This document shows positions 12,542 through 23,900 of a stretch of DNA of 64,000 bases, piece after piece; within the stretch, counting starts at the first letter, position 1; every line of letters starts with the position of its first letter. Source of the stretch: Chinchilla lanigera. Its lineage: Eukaryota; Chordata; Mammalia; Rodentia; Chinchillidae. The notes below the pieces were generated by a model. The model was not told the origin of the DNA and searched no databases. It worked only from the letters and a program-made list of their open reading frames with translations. The position numbers were made by a program, and so were the translations under genes. The stretch is taken from the NCBI RefSeq assembly GCF_000276665.1, contig NW_004955474.1:11648843-11712842 (forward strand), in the 5' to 3' direction.

Positions 12542-13130
12542 AGCGGCACAATCTGTAATAGCTAAATCTTAGAAACAACCCAAAGGCCCATCAACTGAGG
12601 AATAGATAAAAAAGATGTGGTATTTTGATACAATGGAGTATTACTCAGCTATAAAGAAAGATAAACTCAAGGCTTCTATACGTAAATGGATGCAACTAGA
12701 GACTATACTCATAAGTGAAATAAATCAGACCCACATATATAAACACTGTATTGTCTCCCTAGTGTAAGAAACTGAAAGAGTAAATAAAATCCAAAACGTG
12801 CAATAGATATTATGAAAGAGAAAGAAACTGCTCAAAAGGAAAGAACAATTGGAATGGGAAAAGAAAAAAAGAAGGAATATATATATATACACACACACAC
12901 ACACATATAAGATAGCTAAGTACTACTAATTTCTATTAGTTCATTGAAAGGAACAGTTAGTGTTTATAGTGTTTGATCAATCTTACATGCCTATATCTGG
13001 TAATCTGAGCAACTAGTTTGAAGATAACAATATACAATATAATAACCACTGTTAATTTCCTATCATCTTGTTTTGAAATTCTGTATCATCTTTATTGTTC
13101 TTTTTTATTCTCTTTAAAACTTAAAAAAAA
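12542..13130 (+). mobile_element. L1 3' end, 5'-truncated
   Basis: Matches the L1 at 59161-60115 from its cagcacaatttgtcatagc position to its 3' tail, ending ttaaaaaaaa. It carries only the last part of ORF2 with breaks, plus the 3' end. Confidence 0.8.
12879..12906. repeat. TA/CA dinucleotide run
   Basis: (TA) followed by (CA), inside the L1 3' end. Confidence 0.9.
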
Positions 13131-14272
13131 AGCAACAGGAAGAAAAAGGAAGGAGAGCAAGAGAAAGCCTCTTTCCCTCCCTTATATTGTATTCAGGCTG
13201 TCTGCTCCGGTGTGGGTGTAGCACTCATACCCATAATCCCAACATTGGACCATGGATCAATCACAGACTCTAGAAGCCCACCCCATGACTGCATGAGGTT
13301 TTGGGGAGACACACAGACACAAACCATAACACTAACCAAAGGAGGAAAAACTTAAGTTTTTTACTATTTTAGTACCTAAATATAAGGCATTCCCTTTCTT
13401 TCTCTTTCTTTCTCTCCCTTCCTCCTTTTCCCTCTCCCACTACCATTCTCACATCATGAATTTCAAGAATATCTTACAAGTAGTTTTATTCTCCATGGAA
13501 ACATTTGACAAAATACTGATGAACAACTGCCACTCACATTACTTAATAATCATGATTTAAATTGCCAAAGAAAATAATTTATATAGATAACTGACTATAT
13601 TCACATATTTTCCCTGTGAGCTCCAAGCTGGTTTTTATTCTTGGTAGTTTTTGCCTCTGTCTAGTTATTTGAACTCCATGTTAAGTATCAGTGGCTAAAC
13701 CAGACCCCATCCTCCTCATTCTTTCTCACCTGGACTAAGATCTATTACCAAAATTCTTACTTAAAAAGTAACTTCTTTTGCTTAAAGAAAAAATATAAAA
13801 ATAGCATAAGTAAATTCTGTGTTGCATATCATTAAGATTTTTAAATTTAATCTTAGAAATAAAGCAGTGTCAGTGATATAGCTCTTGACTTTACAAGTGG
13901 CCTATGTAATAACCTTTAAAAAATTGTCTTGAAGCTAGTGAATAGTACTCATAATATTCCATTTAGAAAATAAAAAAACCACAATACAGGAAATACTTAC
14001 ATTTAAAGTTAGCTACTTCCTGGGGTTTCAGAAAGCATTAGGATGATCATTTATTTTCTGCCTTTATCTTATACAGCAAGTATCAGTTATTCACTTAACT
14101 CTCTTCTTACCCTCAACCTCATTTTTTCTTACACAGCATGTAGCCATACGTTGCTTTTTAAAATACCTCCCTGTGTTACAACACCCTGCTTTCCACACCC
14201 TTTTTTTGGACATAAGGTGAGCAACTGGAGTAGGAAGTGTACTGTGCATGTGTGTCGGTTTGGGGTGGCTTA

Positions 14273-15105
14273 TTTTGCAAGGGGAACAACATAATACAGG
14301 ACACATACTTTATATGATTATTTATAAGTCACCCAAAGAACAGTATACAAAAGAGTGCAGGAAATCTGTCCACACGCTAAGACCAAGGAATCCAGCTGAG
14401 GGCCTGGATCCCACAACAATGTCCTACATGAGTTGAGCTAAATACCCAGAGCTCATAATAATGCCTCCCATGAATCCAACTGGAGGCCCAGAACCCATGA
14501 CAACGTCCCATGCAGGCCTGTTTCACGGATCTGCTGGAAAGGCCCAAAGGTCAGTGGTGGAATCTACAAAGTCTATGCCAGCAGGAAGAAGGATCTGTGC
14601 TAGCAGGCTGAGGGATCTGCACTGGAGCCAGGAAGTGATGCTCAGAAGAACCAGGGCTCCCCCAAAAGGTACCACAGCCATCCTCGGCAACTGTGAGGTC
14701 CCAAGCTCCTCCAATGATCAGGATGGCTGAGTTCCCATCAGGGAAGCCAATGCAGCAAGCTTTTCCAAGAGTCGGGCAGTGCATCATCTTCCCCTCTGGA
14801 ACCAGGAAGCTATGCTCAAGTAAGGACCAGAGCTCCCCAAAGTGAACCAAAGCCATTCTCAGTGCCAGCGAGGTCCTGAGCTCCTCGGAGGATGAAAACA
14901 GCCAAGTTCATCAGGAAGCCAGCTCCCCACCGTCTCTCTCAGCTCCCAACAGCTTCTCTCAGCTCCCAACAGCCTGCTTCTTCTTCTCCAGGTCTGCCTC
15001 TTATGCTGCTGGCAACAGTTCTCAGGTGGGCCTCCCACACCCACCACCACTCACTCAGTTCAGCTGGGGGTTATAAGTTGACCACCAGTTGTCAATCTAC
15101 TACAG
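14273..15105. repeat. unclassified 0.8-kb repeat, copy B
   Basis: Second copy of the repeat at 10666-11465. It has the same start (ttttgcaaggggaac) and end (ataagttgaccaccagttgtcaatc), plus a tandem 'cagctcccaac' duplication near 14935 not present in copy A. Confidence 0.8.
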
Positions 15106-16289
15106 CATGACAGCAAGTACCCAGAGTCATGATGGCAGTGGTCACTTGTAGCAGCAGGTGGTGGGCAGCAGAGGTAATGTAAAGAATGGACAGGGGCTAG
15201 ACAGGGCTGAGAAACATGAGCATAGGCTGTCCTCTCCAGTACAATTTAATATTGTATTTCTCAGGTGCAAGGAAGTTTCTTTCATAAGTCATCTTGATTG
15301 TATTAAAGTAGCAACATCAGGGGACAGGAAGAGGTGGAGAGTAGCAGAGACTGGTCCCCTGTCACAGACTGTCCCCATGGACTGCTAGCCTGACCGTTGA
15401 ATTGAGGATTTCATCACTGCTCATTCTGGTTACTCATCCTGGTCAAATCACTGAAGGCCATTAAATAAGAGAATCTTGGGGTATAGATATTTCAGTAGTG
15501 TCGAGCTCCTATATGTGGCCGAGGTAACTTACAGACAGTCTCACCACATCCTTTTTCCTGGGTGTGAGGTCTCAGATTCAGAAGTCTCTTGTACAAGCTC
15601 CTTGTATGCATCACACCCACCCATCCCTGGTCACAAGTCACACCCCATGCAGCCTGACATGCTAGGTCATAGTTGTGTCAGGATCGTCCTTAAGTTCCCA
15701 ACCCATGCTGAAAGGTTTCACTCAGCTCCAGTATTTGGGGGAAAAGGCCCTTATTTCTCAAGGCCTCAGAGCTACCAATCATGCTTGACAGCTTTGACAG
15801 TAGGTCAGCCATCCTTTCCTGCAGCATGGTGCCGGGTCACCTTCCCTGGCCTTTGCCCTGCAGCTCTGCTCTTTGCCTTTCACTTATCTCCTTTTAATAT
15901 AGTTCCAGAACCTCCATACTGATCTCAGATTGCTCTTTTAACCTTCTTCCTTTCAGTGACTTTGAAATGCCACCTTAAAGACCCTCTGCAGTATCCCCTG
16001 GAGTCATTAACATATGATAAATTCTGAGAAGGTCAGGAATCATTATTTTAGCTTATAGTAAGTGAGTTCTGCATAGTAAATGCTTATACATAATTGATTA
16101 ATTCATCTAAGGTTTGCATTTCTTCTCCTGATGAAAAAATAAGGGAAGATGAAGCTAGACTTCATAGTATTCTATTTGAAACAGTCTTATGGAATGGTTG
16201 AAAAGTGCTTCAAAAAAAGAAATTCATTTGTTTTATTATCTATTAGTTTTACCTCTTGTAAATTACAGCTGCAGCCACTTTAAAAAATA

Positions 16290-16505
16290 TCCTTGCCTGG
16301 TGCAGTGGCATGCTACTGTAACCCTCAGTGCTTAGCAGGCTGAGGCAAGAGGAGCACAGGCTCAAGCCCAGCCTAAGGCAACTCAGTGAGATGCGTTTCA
16401 AAATTAAAAAAAAAAAAATTAAAAGGCTGGCAATGTAGCTCAGTGGTGGAAAGCTTGCCAAACATGTTTGAGGCCCCAAGTTTAATCCCTAGTACTGGGG
16501 AGCAG
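16290..16505 (+). mobile_element. B1-ID dimer
   Basis: A B1 with an A-rich linker (16405-16425) is followed by an ID (aatgtagctcagtggtgg). Confidence 0.75.
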
Positions 16506-16799
16506 GGGGAACCACTTGAATCCAATGCTGGCTGTATCTCCAGATCTGATGAAAGGGTCAGTAAAATCTCACTAAAACCATCACAGCATATTTTTGAAGT
16601 AAGCAGTAGTGAAGACAGACTAAAACTATAAATCACCACTATTAATGCAAATGATTTCCTATTTGTTTAAATTTACAAGAATATAATAATACTCATTATT
16701 TGCTATAATAAAAATATAAAAGTTTAAGGAATCTATCGTATAAAAAGTTTCAGTTTAATTCAGTGACTTTTTAAAAATGTCATCTACTAATGCAAAAAG

Positions 16800-17660
16800 A
16801 AAATGTATTTACACACAATGTAGTACTACTCTGTCATAAAGGTAAACGAGGTATCCATAGATAAATGGATGCAGCTCAAGTCCATGAAATACATCAGACG
16901 CACAAGTTTAAACATCACATCATTTCTCTTATATGTAGACCATATATAATATATATATATATAATATATGTGTTATATATATATGGTACATATACATATA
17001 TATATGAATAGAGGATCAAGATTGAAGGGAGGATTAAAAAATGTACTGAAGGGGAAAAATGATGAAAATAGTGCTTTTGCAAATGGGAAGGGGACCAAGA
17101 GTTAGAGGGAGCAGGGAGAGAAAAAAGTGGTAGGGGATAAAAAATAAAGAAGAGGTAAGACTGTATTGGCAAAATTCAGTGAGATAGCACTCACAAGAGA
17201 CTGAATGTAGGAACAAACAGAGCTTTATTGAAGCTAACGACTGACAGTCTCCAACAAGGAGTCAGAGAAAATGTCAGCCAGTCTGGACTTTGCTTCCAGT
17301 TCAAATATCCTTTTGATTTCCATAGTAACCACATTCCAAGGGTTCCTAACAAAAGGTCACAAGATTTACACTTCCCAGGTGTTCATTAGGCAGGATGCAG
17401 TTAATCTTAGCTTGCTCACAGTTTATCTGTTGGTTCCTCTAGATAAAAGACTCATTCCTCCTCTTATGGTTTTATGGTTAGCTAAAAGGGCGGGGTGAGG
17501 AGAGAGTTCATCTAAAGTTTAAGTGACCTTTTAAAATGGAGTTACAAAAAGAAAATGGAGTCTCTCTTGCCCTTTCAAGATCTGTTAGGAACATGACCAG
17601 CTCCCCATGATAAATGTAATCACTGTGTCCTGCAAACATGTACTAATAAATAACTAAAAA
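16800..17660 (+). mobile_element. L1 3' end, interrupted by a solo LTR
   Basis: ataaatggatgcagctcaag and tttctcttatatgtag are L1 3'-end motifs; the tail motif catgtactaataaataac follows the LTR. A TA-rich run lies at 16944-17006. Confidence 0.55.
17162..17607 (-). mobile_element. solo LTR of an endogenous retrovirus
   Basis: The 446-bp unit has TG...CA ends. On the minus strand it contains an AATAAA (17224-17229) and a downstream GT-rich region near its 3' end, as expected for U3-R-U5. It is non-coding, and no internal sequence adjoins it. A target-site duplication was not visible. Confidence 0.6.
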
Positions 17661-17859
17661 ATATGGCTTCTACCAATGGCAATGATAGATTCCAATGGAA
17701 ATTTTTCAAATGCAAATATTGTGGATTCTGATAAGTACATGGAAATTTGTTATGTTAAGCTGTCTACGTCCACATGATTGACAAAATTCATAAGATTTTT
17801 TAGAATGTAAAACATTAGTTGAGTGAGGATGATTTAATTTTCCAAAACAATGAAATGGA

Positions 17860-17960
17860 GGGGCTGGGGATTTAGCTCAGCGGCACAGCACCTGCCTGGC
17901 AAGCGCAAGGTCATGAGTTCGATTCCTGGTACCAGAAAACAAAACAAAACAAAACAAAAA
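17860..17960 (+). mobile_element. young ID SINE with target-site duplication
   Basis: Full ID with AAAAC-type tail. AAACAATGAAATGGA flanks it at 17845-17859 and 17961-17975. Confidence 0.95.
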
Positions 17961-18460
17961 AAACAATGAAATGGAAAATTGATCCAAATGTTTCTTTGTT
18001 ACATCAATCTCATATTACAGTCCTACTGTAAAATAAAAAGGAAAGCATGCTATATTGGAGGAAGAATAGTTAAATATTTTCAGAGAAGTAAATATGTAGG
18101 TCAGACTGAGGAGGAAACCCTGAAAACAAAAAGCTAGAAATAAGATCCTGGTAATTAAAATGAGAGGCCCAGAGATCTACGCTCAGATCAAGCCTATCAT
18201 ATTCAGTTATCTGATGTCAGGCACACTTCAAGCAGGACAGAATGCTGCAGAATGCTGCTCCCACCATGACACAAGCCCTACCGCCAAGTCACACTGATAC
18301 ACATGAACGTGAAGACTTGTGGGGAGAAGCGCAGGATTTCCTCACACAAGCACTGCTGTGCCGTCAGATTTTCATACTTATTTTAACAAAATGTGTTGCA
18401 GCCATTCATTTGCTAATCTAAACTCTCTCATTTGATTTTGAAAACTAATTTTCAGCTTTT

Positions 18461-18810
18461 GTATCTGTCTACTTGGGCCATCATAACAAAATACACAGCG
18501 TGGGTGGCTTAAACAATAGAAATTTATTTTCTCCCAGGCCCAGCAGCTGGAAGTCCAAGTTCAAGGTGCCTAGGGGCTGGTTTCCACAGGATGCTCACCT
18601 GGGTCTGCTTATTGTGACCTCACCTGGCCTTTCCTGGGCATGTGCTTTCCTGTCATCTCCGTCTCCTTAGAAGCACTGAACTCCTGTTGGACGAGGGTCC
18701 CACCTTGATGACCTCACCTGACTTAGATTCCTTCTTGTCCCCAGTATAGTCACATTGGGTGTGAAGGCTTCAACATAGGCATTTTGAGGAGACAGAACTC
18801 ATCCATGCAA
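18461..18810 (-). mobile_element. MLT1-like LTR
   Basis: The + strand reads ccatcataacaaaatacac ... gtgggtggcttaaacaatag ... agtcacattgggtgtgaagg, the reverse complement of an MLT1-type LTR. Confidence 0.6.
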
Positions 18811-19841
18811 AAGAGCTTTCATGCAAAAAAGAACCTCCATTTAAAAGTTGTAATTGGACACATACATCAATAGTTAGGAAAAATATAGAGAGCAATAAGA
18901 AGATAGAATTTATGTAGTGAAACAAGGAATCTTCAGTTTAACACCAAACCCATGCAGCCATCTACAGAGAGCCCCAGTCAGGTGTGGGAGAAGAGCAGTG
19001 TGTGTGTGTGTGGCACGAATGCATTAGTCCTGGTTAGGCTTTCCTCCTGTCTTCAGTCACCTTATGGAACTTTTCTTATTAATGTGCATAATTATTTAGT
19101 ATACTTTACCAAGTATTTTCCACATTAAAAGTTATAGAAAATATAGGCAAATTAAATATATAGTGGTAAAAAATACTGAAGATAGTGTAACTTTGAAAAT
19201 ATTATGATAGTACTTAATTCTTAGTTTTGCCTCTATTATAGCCTAAGGTTATGAATTTAAGCTGCAGAATAAATATTTAATGTTACCTTTCACTTGGGGA
19301 TGTGGTTGAGCTGACAGTAAAATATGGTATCTATTTTTGCAGTTCCAAACTCATTTATTTCAAGATACAGTAGCAGGGTTAAGAGTGGAAGCTTACCTCA
19401 GTCAGTGTGACAATAAAATCTCATCCATTTCTTGCTTCCCAGCCATGATGCTGTACTGATGCATGGTTTATTTTTTAAAAGTTTGCTAAGTAGTTTAATT
19501 TTGTGCAAACCTCCTACAGGAATATTTAGAATACTTTTTAAAAATGTTTGAAAGTATTATGTGAATTAAATTCTATATTTATGACATTTCTATTTCTAAT
19601 AAGCTTATACCTTGAATCTTAGAAAGTAGTAAATCCAAATTTCAGTTTTACTGCTTGATATTACATTGTTTTATTGATGTGTGATTTCTTCCAAGATTAT
19701 CTAATTCAGTGAGATTTAAATATTAATGTATTTTACTCTATGAAAATAACTCTCATTTGGGAAAAATCAATGTTCCCATTCTAGAGGAGACATTTCTTTT
19801 TGAGATTTTTCTCTATACTTTATATTAATTTATAATATTAA

Positions 19842-19944
19842 GGGGCTAGGGATATAGCTCAGTGGCGCATTGCCTTCCTGGCAAGCACAAGGTCCTGAGT
19901 TTGATTCCTAGTACCAAAAAAGAAAACCAAAAAAACAAAAAACC
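19842..19944 (+). mobile_element. ID SINE with target-site duplication
   Basis: TATAATATTAA occurs at 19831-19841 and 19945-19955, flanking a complete ID and its A-rich tail. Confidence 0.9.
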
Positions 19945-20318
19945 TATAATATTAAAATTTTATTGTATACTGAGGTCATATTAATATCTATTGGGAATAG
20001 TGGAATATTTCATTGTGAATTTGTACCATTCTCCCTGTGTGAATGCAAAGTACTTTATTGGTAAAGTACAAAAGCTTTTCCCTGGTGGAAACATAGCCCT
20101 TGCCAGTCTATCTCCAGGAATAACATCCTTTCAAATATGATTTATTTGACATCAGGCACCCCACAAGAGCAACACGTGTGCCAGATTTTGATCATTTGTC
20201 CATTTGTAGGCATTCCTGAGACTTGCTGTATATATGATATGACACAATGGCAGTATTATATAATGTCCCTTTCACCCTTTAAAATAAAATTAAGGTTTTT
20301 TTTTTTCTTCAATTCCAG

Positions 20319-20505
20319 GGGACTTACCAACAAAGAAAATATTCCTTCTGCCTTCAACAACCTTGATGAATGTATTTTGAATTCTCAGGAAGTAGAAAAA
20401 CTACATGAAAATACTTCTGATTATATTGGAGAAAGGAGCAAACCTAAACGTCAGAAATCTAGTTCTAAACTTTCTGATCTCAGTGAAAATCAAGATGGTC
20501 TTGTG
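20319..20505 (+). CDS. FAM13A: FAM13A exon 3 of window (KEN box, basic NLS-like patch)
   Basis: A 187-bp exon after a T-rich tract and CCAG; donor gtaagt at 20506. The first base completes Gln74; then 62 codons (residues 75-136), ending in phase 0. It encodes GLTNKENIPSAFNN, with a KEN tripeptide at 79-81. The basic stretch SKPKRQKSSSK at 114-124 resembles a nuclear localisation signal. The exon is open into the next intron for a few codons, which is read-through and not coding. Confidence 0.96.
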
Positions 20506-20734
20506 GTAAGTGAATATTTTTTATCAGATGTTTTTCTTGTAGCCAGTTAAGAAATAGCACTCTCCTTCCTTACTTTATAAAAGAAATAAAGTAATTTCAG
20601 TCTTGAGTATCACAGAATTTTAGAATATGAGTTCTGAGACACCTTAGAGCTACTTAAGTATTTATATTGTTTTTTCTTTTCTTTTTTGTCTTCTTTCTTT
20701 GTTTCTTTTATTTCTTTTTTAACTGTTGTGGTTA

Positions 20735-20905
20735 TTTGGTGGTACTGAGGACTGAACCCATGGAGCAGAGTTGCATCCCCAGCCCTTTTTATTTTGAGAC
20801 AGGTGTTCCTAAATTGTCCAAATTGGGCTTAAATCTGGTCACCCTGCCTTAGCCTCCTGAGTAGCCTGTATTACCTGCATGGGCCAGCATACCCTACTGG
20901 CCTAT
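20735..20905 (-). mobile_element. B1-ID dimer, antisense
   Basis: Minus-strand B1 followed by a shortened ID (tgaacccatggagcag...catccccagccc on the + strand). Confidence 0.7.
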
Positions 20906-20929
20906 TTCTTTTTAGTAAATGTAAAAATT

Positions 20930-20997
20930 AAGAGGGAATGTAGCTCAACACTAAAGCACTTGGATAAAGTCCTTGGGTTTGACCTCTGGCATTGTAA
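20930..20997 (+). mobile_element. degenerate ID-like SINE
   Basis: gagggaatgtagctcaacac head with a diverged remainder. Confidence 0.5.
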
Positions 20998-22059
20998 AGA
21001 ATAATCATAATAATAAAAATGTTTAAAAAAAAGTGACATTCTGCCAAAGGAACAAGGAACAGCACACATTTTGATATCCACGTTATTTAAATTGGTCTGA
21101 TTTCTATCTCTCTCTCTTTTTTTAGCATTTTTACATTTTATATTTTGAATAACATTGTTTGGCATTTTTCCTTATTTTCCACCATTCCATTTATTCCCTA
21201 TATGAATGTGTAAAAAAAAAAAATGAATGAATCATTGTGTAGCAGGGTAAAACAAAAACACACAGAGAGAGAGGATCAGGTGTCTTCATCTTTAGAAAAC
21301 TCTTCATGTTCAGAAGATCAGTTTCAAGTTTATACTCTCGGAGGTGTTTTCTTCCAAATTAATCAGAAACAAAAAGACAATCACTTACCGTTACCTCAGA
21401 CTTTAAACTTAGTTTAATTCATTAATTCTATAAGTGTTTCAGTCAATGTTTGTTCAGTATAAATTGCTTAATGTCATCATTTTACATTCCTGCTTCAGAG
21501 TCTCCAAAAAGTGAGAACCAAAATCTATCTCACAACTCTTTGCCTTTTTAATTAACAACTGAGGATAAACCTTATAATATGACGTGAACCGATGACCCTA
21601 ATCAGAAACAGCATCATCAGTTTTTACTTGGTGATGACCAGGTTTGCTGGTCTCCGCTTAGCTCTGACCAGTCTTCTGCTCCACGCTGCATTTTCTTTGT
21701 GTTCAGCACAACTTGCAGCCACCCTATACCCACTGTCGAGTCTGTGCATAGTCAGAAACAGTTCTCAGCTTTCCCTATGTACCGTATACACAAATGTAAA
21801 TCTGGGAGAAGACATAATTGAATGAGTTCCCTTACCTCCCAAACGTCTTTGTTATTTTGTTTCTAGAAATAAAATGTTCAACTAGGATGGTCAGAAATAA
21901 TCATCCTCTTTAAATTTGTGTCAGGTACAATTCTCAAAACAAAGAATCTAACTTTTGGAAGGAATCATTACACATTAACTACATTTTAACAGGCAGCAGT
22001 GAATTGATGATTTAACTTTTTTGGACAAGTTTAGTGGGTTGTTTTGTTTTCTTTTCTTT

Positions 22060-22150
22060 TGTTCTGCTGCTGAGGATTGAACCCCAGGCGCAGGGCCTTG
22101 CGAGCGTTGAGCACAGTGTGGGTATTACCACGGAGCCACATCCCCAGCCC
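22060..22150 (-). mobile_element. ID SINE, antisense
   Basis: Reverse complement ending gagccacatccccagccc. Confidence 0.75.
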
Positions 22151-22872
22151 ATGAACAGTGGATTTTTAAACAAACTAAATGATACTGACTTCATTAACTC
22201 TTTATTTGGCTTGCTTATTTGCCAGAGAGATTTATGGTGATCAGAAGTCTCAAGGTTATAGCTTACAAAGATATACATTTTTAGTCCCTTTTTCCATGAC
22301 CTTAACCTATCAGTAATTTCTTCCCTACCAGAAATAGGATCTTCAGTTAGCTAGGTTAGAGTTAAAGAAGTGGAAAACACATTTATTCCTTAGAATATGT
22401 GTTTGACTGGCAAAACCATGGGAAGAGTCACTGTTGAGGAGCCCTGGGCCGGGGGCCACTCTTCCATTTTGGTCTTGTGAGTGTGAAGGTGTTGCCCAAT
22501 CGGCTGCTGGGTTCTGCATTCGCACAGCAGGGCACTGTGGATCCTGGCTTTGTTGCCATGAATAACTTAAGCCCTGCCAGCGTAATTTAGAGGAAGAGCT
22601 TCTTCATCTATGTATTCTCAAAGATCTTTCCTAACTCTCATATTCTATGAACTTTAACATCTAATCTTCAAGGTGACCACAAAACAGGAGCCAGGATTCG
22701 TAACAGTGACTGGTACTTAGAGGCTAAAGTTGTTGTGCATCTTAACTTCCTACTCATTTTTAACCATTTAATTTTACTTTCCCCAGCCCTCCTCCAAAAC
22801 CTTTCCCAACCCCATTTCAAGGCCTTTACACTTGGGCCAAACATTTGTTTTTATAGCTAAAAGAAAGAAAGA

Positions 22873-22964
22873 GGGTCCGGGGGTTCAGCTCAGCGGCACA
22901 GCACCTGCCTGGCAAGTTCAAGGTCATGAGTTCGATTCTCAGTACCAGGGGAAAAAAAACAAAG
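22873..22964 (+). mobile_element. ID SINE beside a purine microsatellite
   Basis: Complete ID head and core; AGAAAGAGG-like sequence flanks both sides as a probable target-site duplication. Confidence 0.8.
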
Positions 22965-23033
22965 AGAGAAAGAGGGAGGGAAAGAAGGAAGGAAGGAAGG
23001 AAGGAAGGAAGGAAGGAAGGAAGGAAGGAAGGA

Positions 23034-23093
<60 letters not shown>

Positions 23094-23101
23094 GAAAAGG
23101 A
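22965..23101 (+). repeat. AAGG then AAAG tetranucleotide microsatellite
   Basis: A run of GGAA units (about 22983-23032) switches to GAAA units (about 23033-23093). The repeat gives long meaningless open frames on both strands. Confidence 0.95.
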
Positions 23102-23159
23102 AAAGGATATATTCATAGTTCTATACCTTCTGTGTACCAAAAAGATATTTGAACTCTCA

Positions 23160-23900
23160 GAGATGTAGCAGTGAGAACAACAGGCACAAATTCTTGCCTT
23201 CCTGGGGCTTACTTTCTATGGGGGAAACGGACAATGATTAAGTTAAACAAGGAAAGCATAAAGTGTATGAAATAGGGTTGACTTTTTAGAAGGAAAATAA
23301 AGCAGAGAATGGTGACGGGAATTTTGAGGGGCAGAGGATGCAATTGGAATCAGCTGGTCAGAGAATGCCCTGGAATTTGGCATTTTGAGTGTGAAGACCA
23401 AGAGGAAGCAGGGAAGCAAGCTGTACAGACAGAGCCACAGGGCCCCAGGCCCCAGGTGCCACTGACTGTGTGAGGAGCCCGGAGACGGCACTGGGCGGAA
23501 GAGTGTGGGAGGGAGAGTGAGAAGAGCCAGTGGCAAGGAAAGCGGAAGAGACAAGTCCTCACAGCTCATGGGAAGGACTCTGCCTTTACTCTGGGGGAGA
23601 GGAGAAGCCAGTGGAGAGTGCTAGATAGAATGGCAGTCTGACTTCCTTAAATGCCATGGGACTGCTGTGCCAAGTGTTGACAGAAAGTGAGCAGACAGGG
23701 AGACTGGTTTGGGTGCTCTTGTCATTTCTAGGTTTGAAATGATGGTTTGAACTAAGCTGGTACAAGAGGCAGTGTGCATGGCCTTGCTGAAAATTAGCGT
23801 TGCTACTTTACTGAGATGAGGAAGGGAGAGGCTTTGGGGAATGGTATCCTGGGTTCAGATTTGGACGTGTAAAGAAAAAGCTGCCTATTAGACATTTAAG
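23160..23900 (+). mobile_element. possible old L2-type repeat
   Basis: Patterns such as cttcctggggcttactttctatgg and ggagagtgctagatagaa resemble an old L2-type consensus. Only a weak resemblance from memory. Confidence 0.3.

Larger units (their letters stand above)
12376..13331 (-). mobile_element. MaLR LTR, interrupted by an L1
   Basis: The two parts, 12376-12541 and 13131-13331, match the LTR at 1-302; the region between is an L1 3' end on the + strand. Confidence 0.65.
10166..20318 (+). other. intron 2 of window, transposon-rich
   Basis: About 10.2 kb, mostly made of nested mobile elements: two copies of an unclassified 0.8-kb repeat, a MaLR LTR with internal sequence split by an L1, a second L1 3' end split by a solo LTR, an MLT1-like LTR, a B1-ID dimer and two IDs with clear target-site duplications. 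From 15110 to 16280 and from 18830 to 19830 I see no feature beyond unique AT-rich sequence. No exon was found. Confidence 0.8.

Noticed and set aside
17860..17935. tRNA-like sequence with box A and box B
   Set aside because: It has an A-rich tail and a target-site duplication and lacks a proper cloverleaf; it is an ID SINE. The same applies to the other IDs.
20137..20550. 137-codon open frame that includes exon 3
   Set aside because: Only 20319-20505 is exon; the rest is intron read-through before the acceptor and after the donor.
22826..23168. Open frames of Lys/Glu/Arg or Ser/Phe/Leu repeats
   Set aside because: Artefacts of the purine microsatellite.
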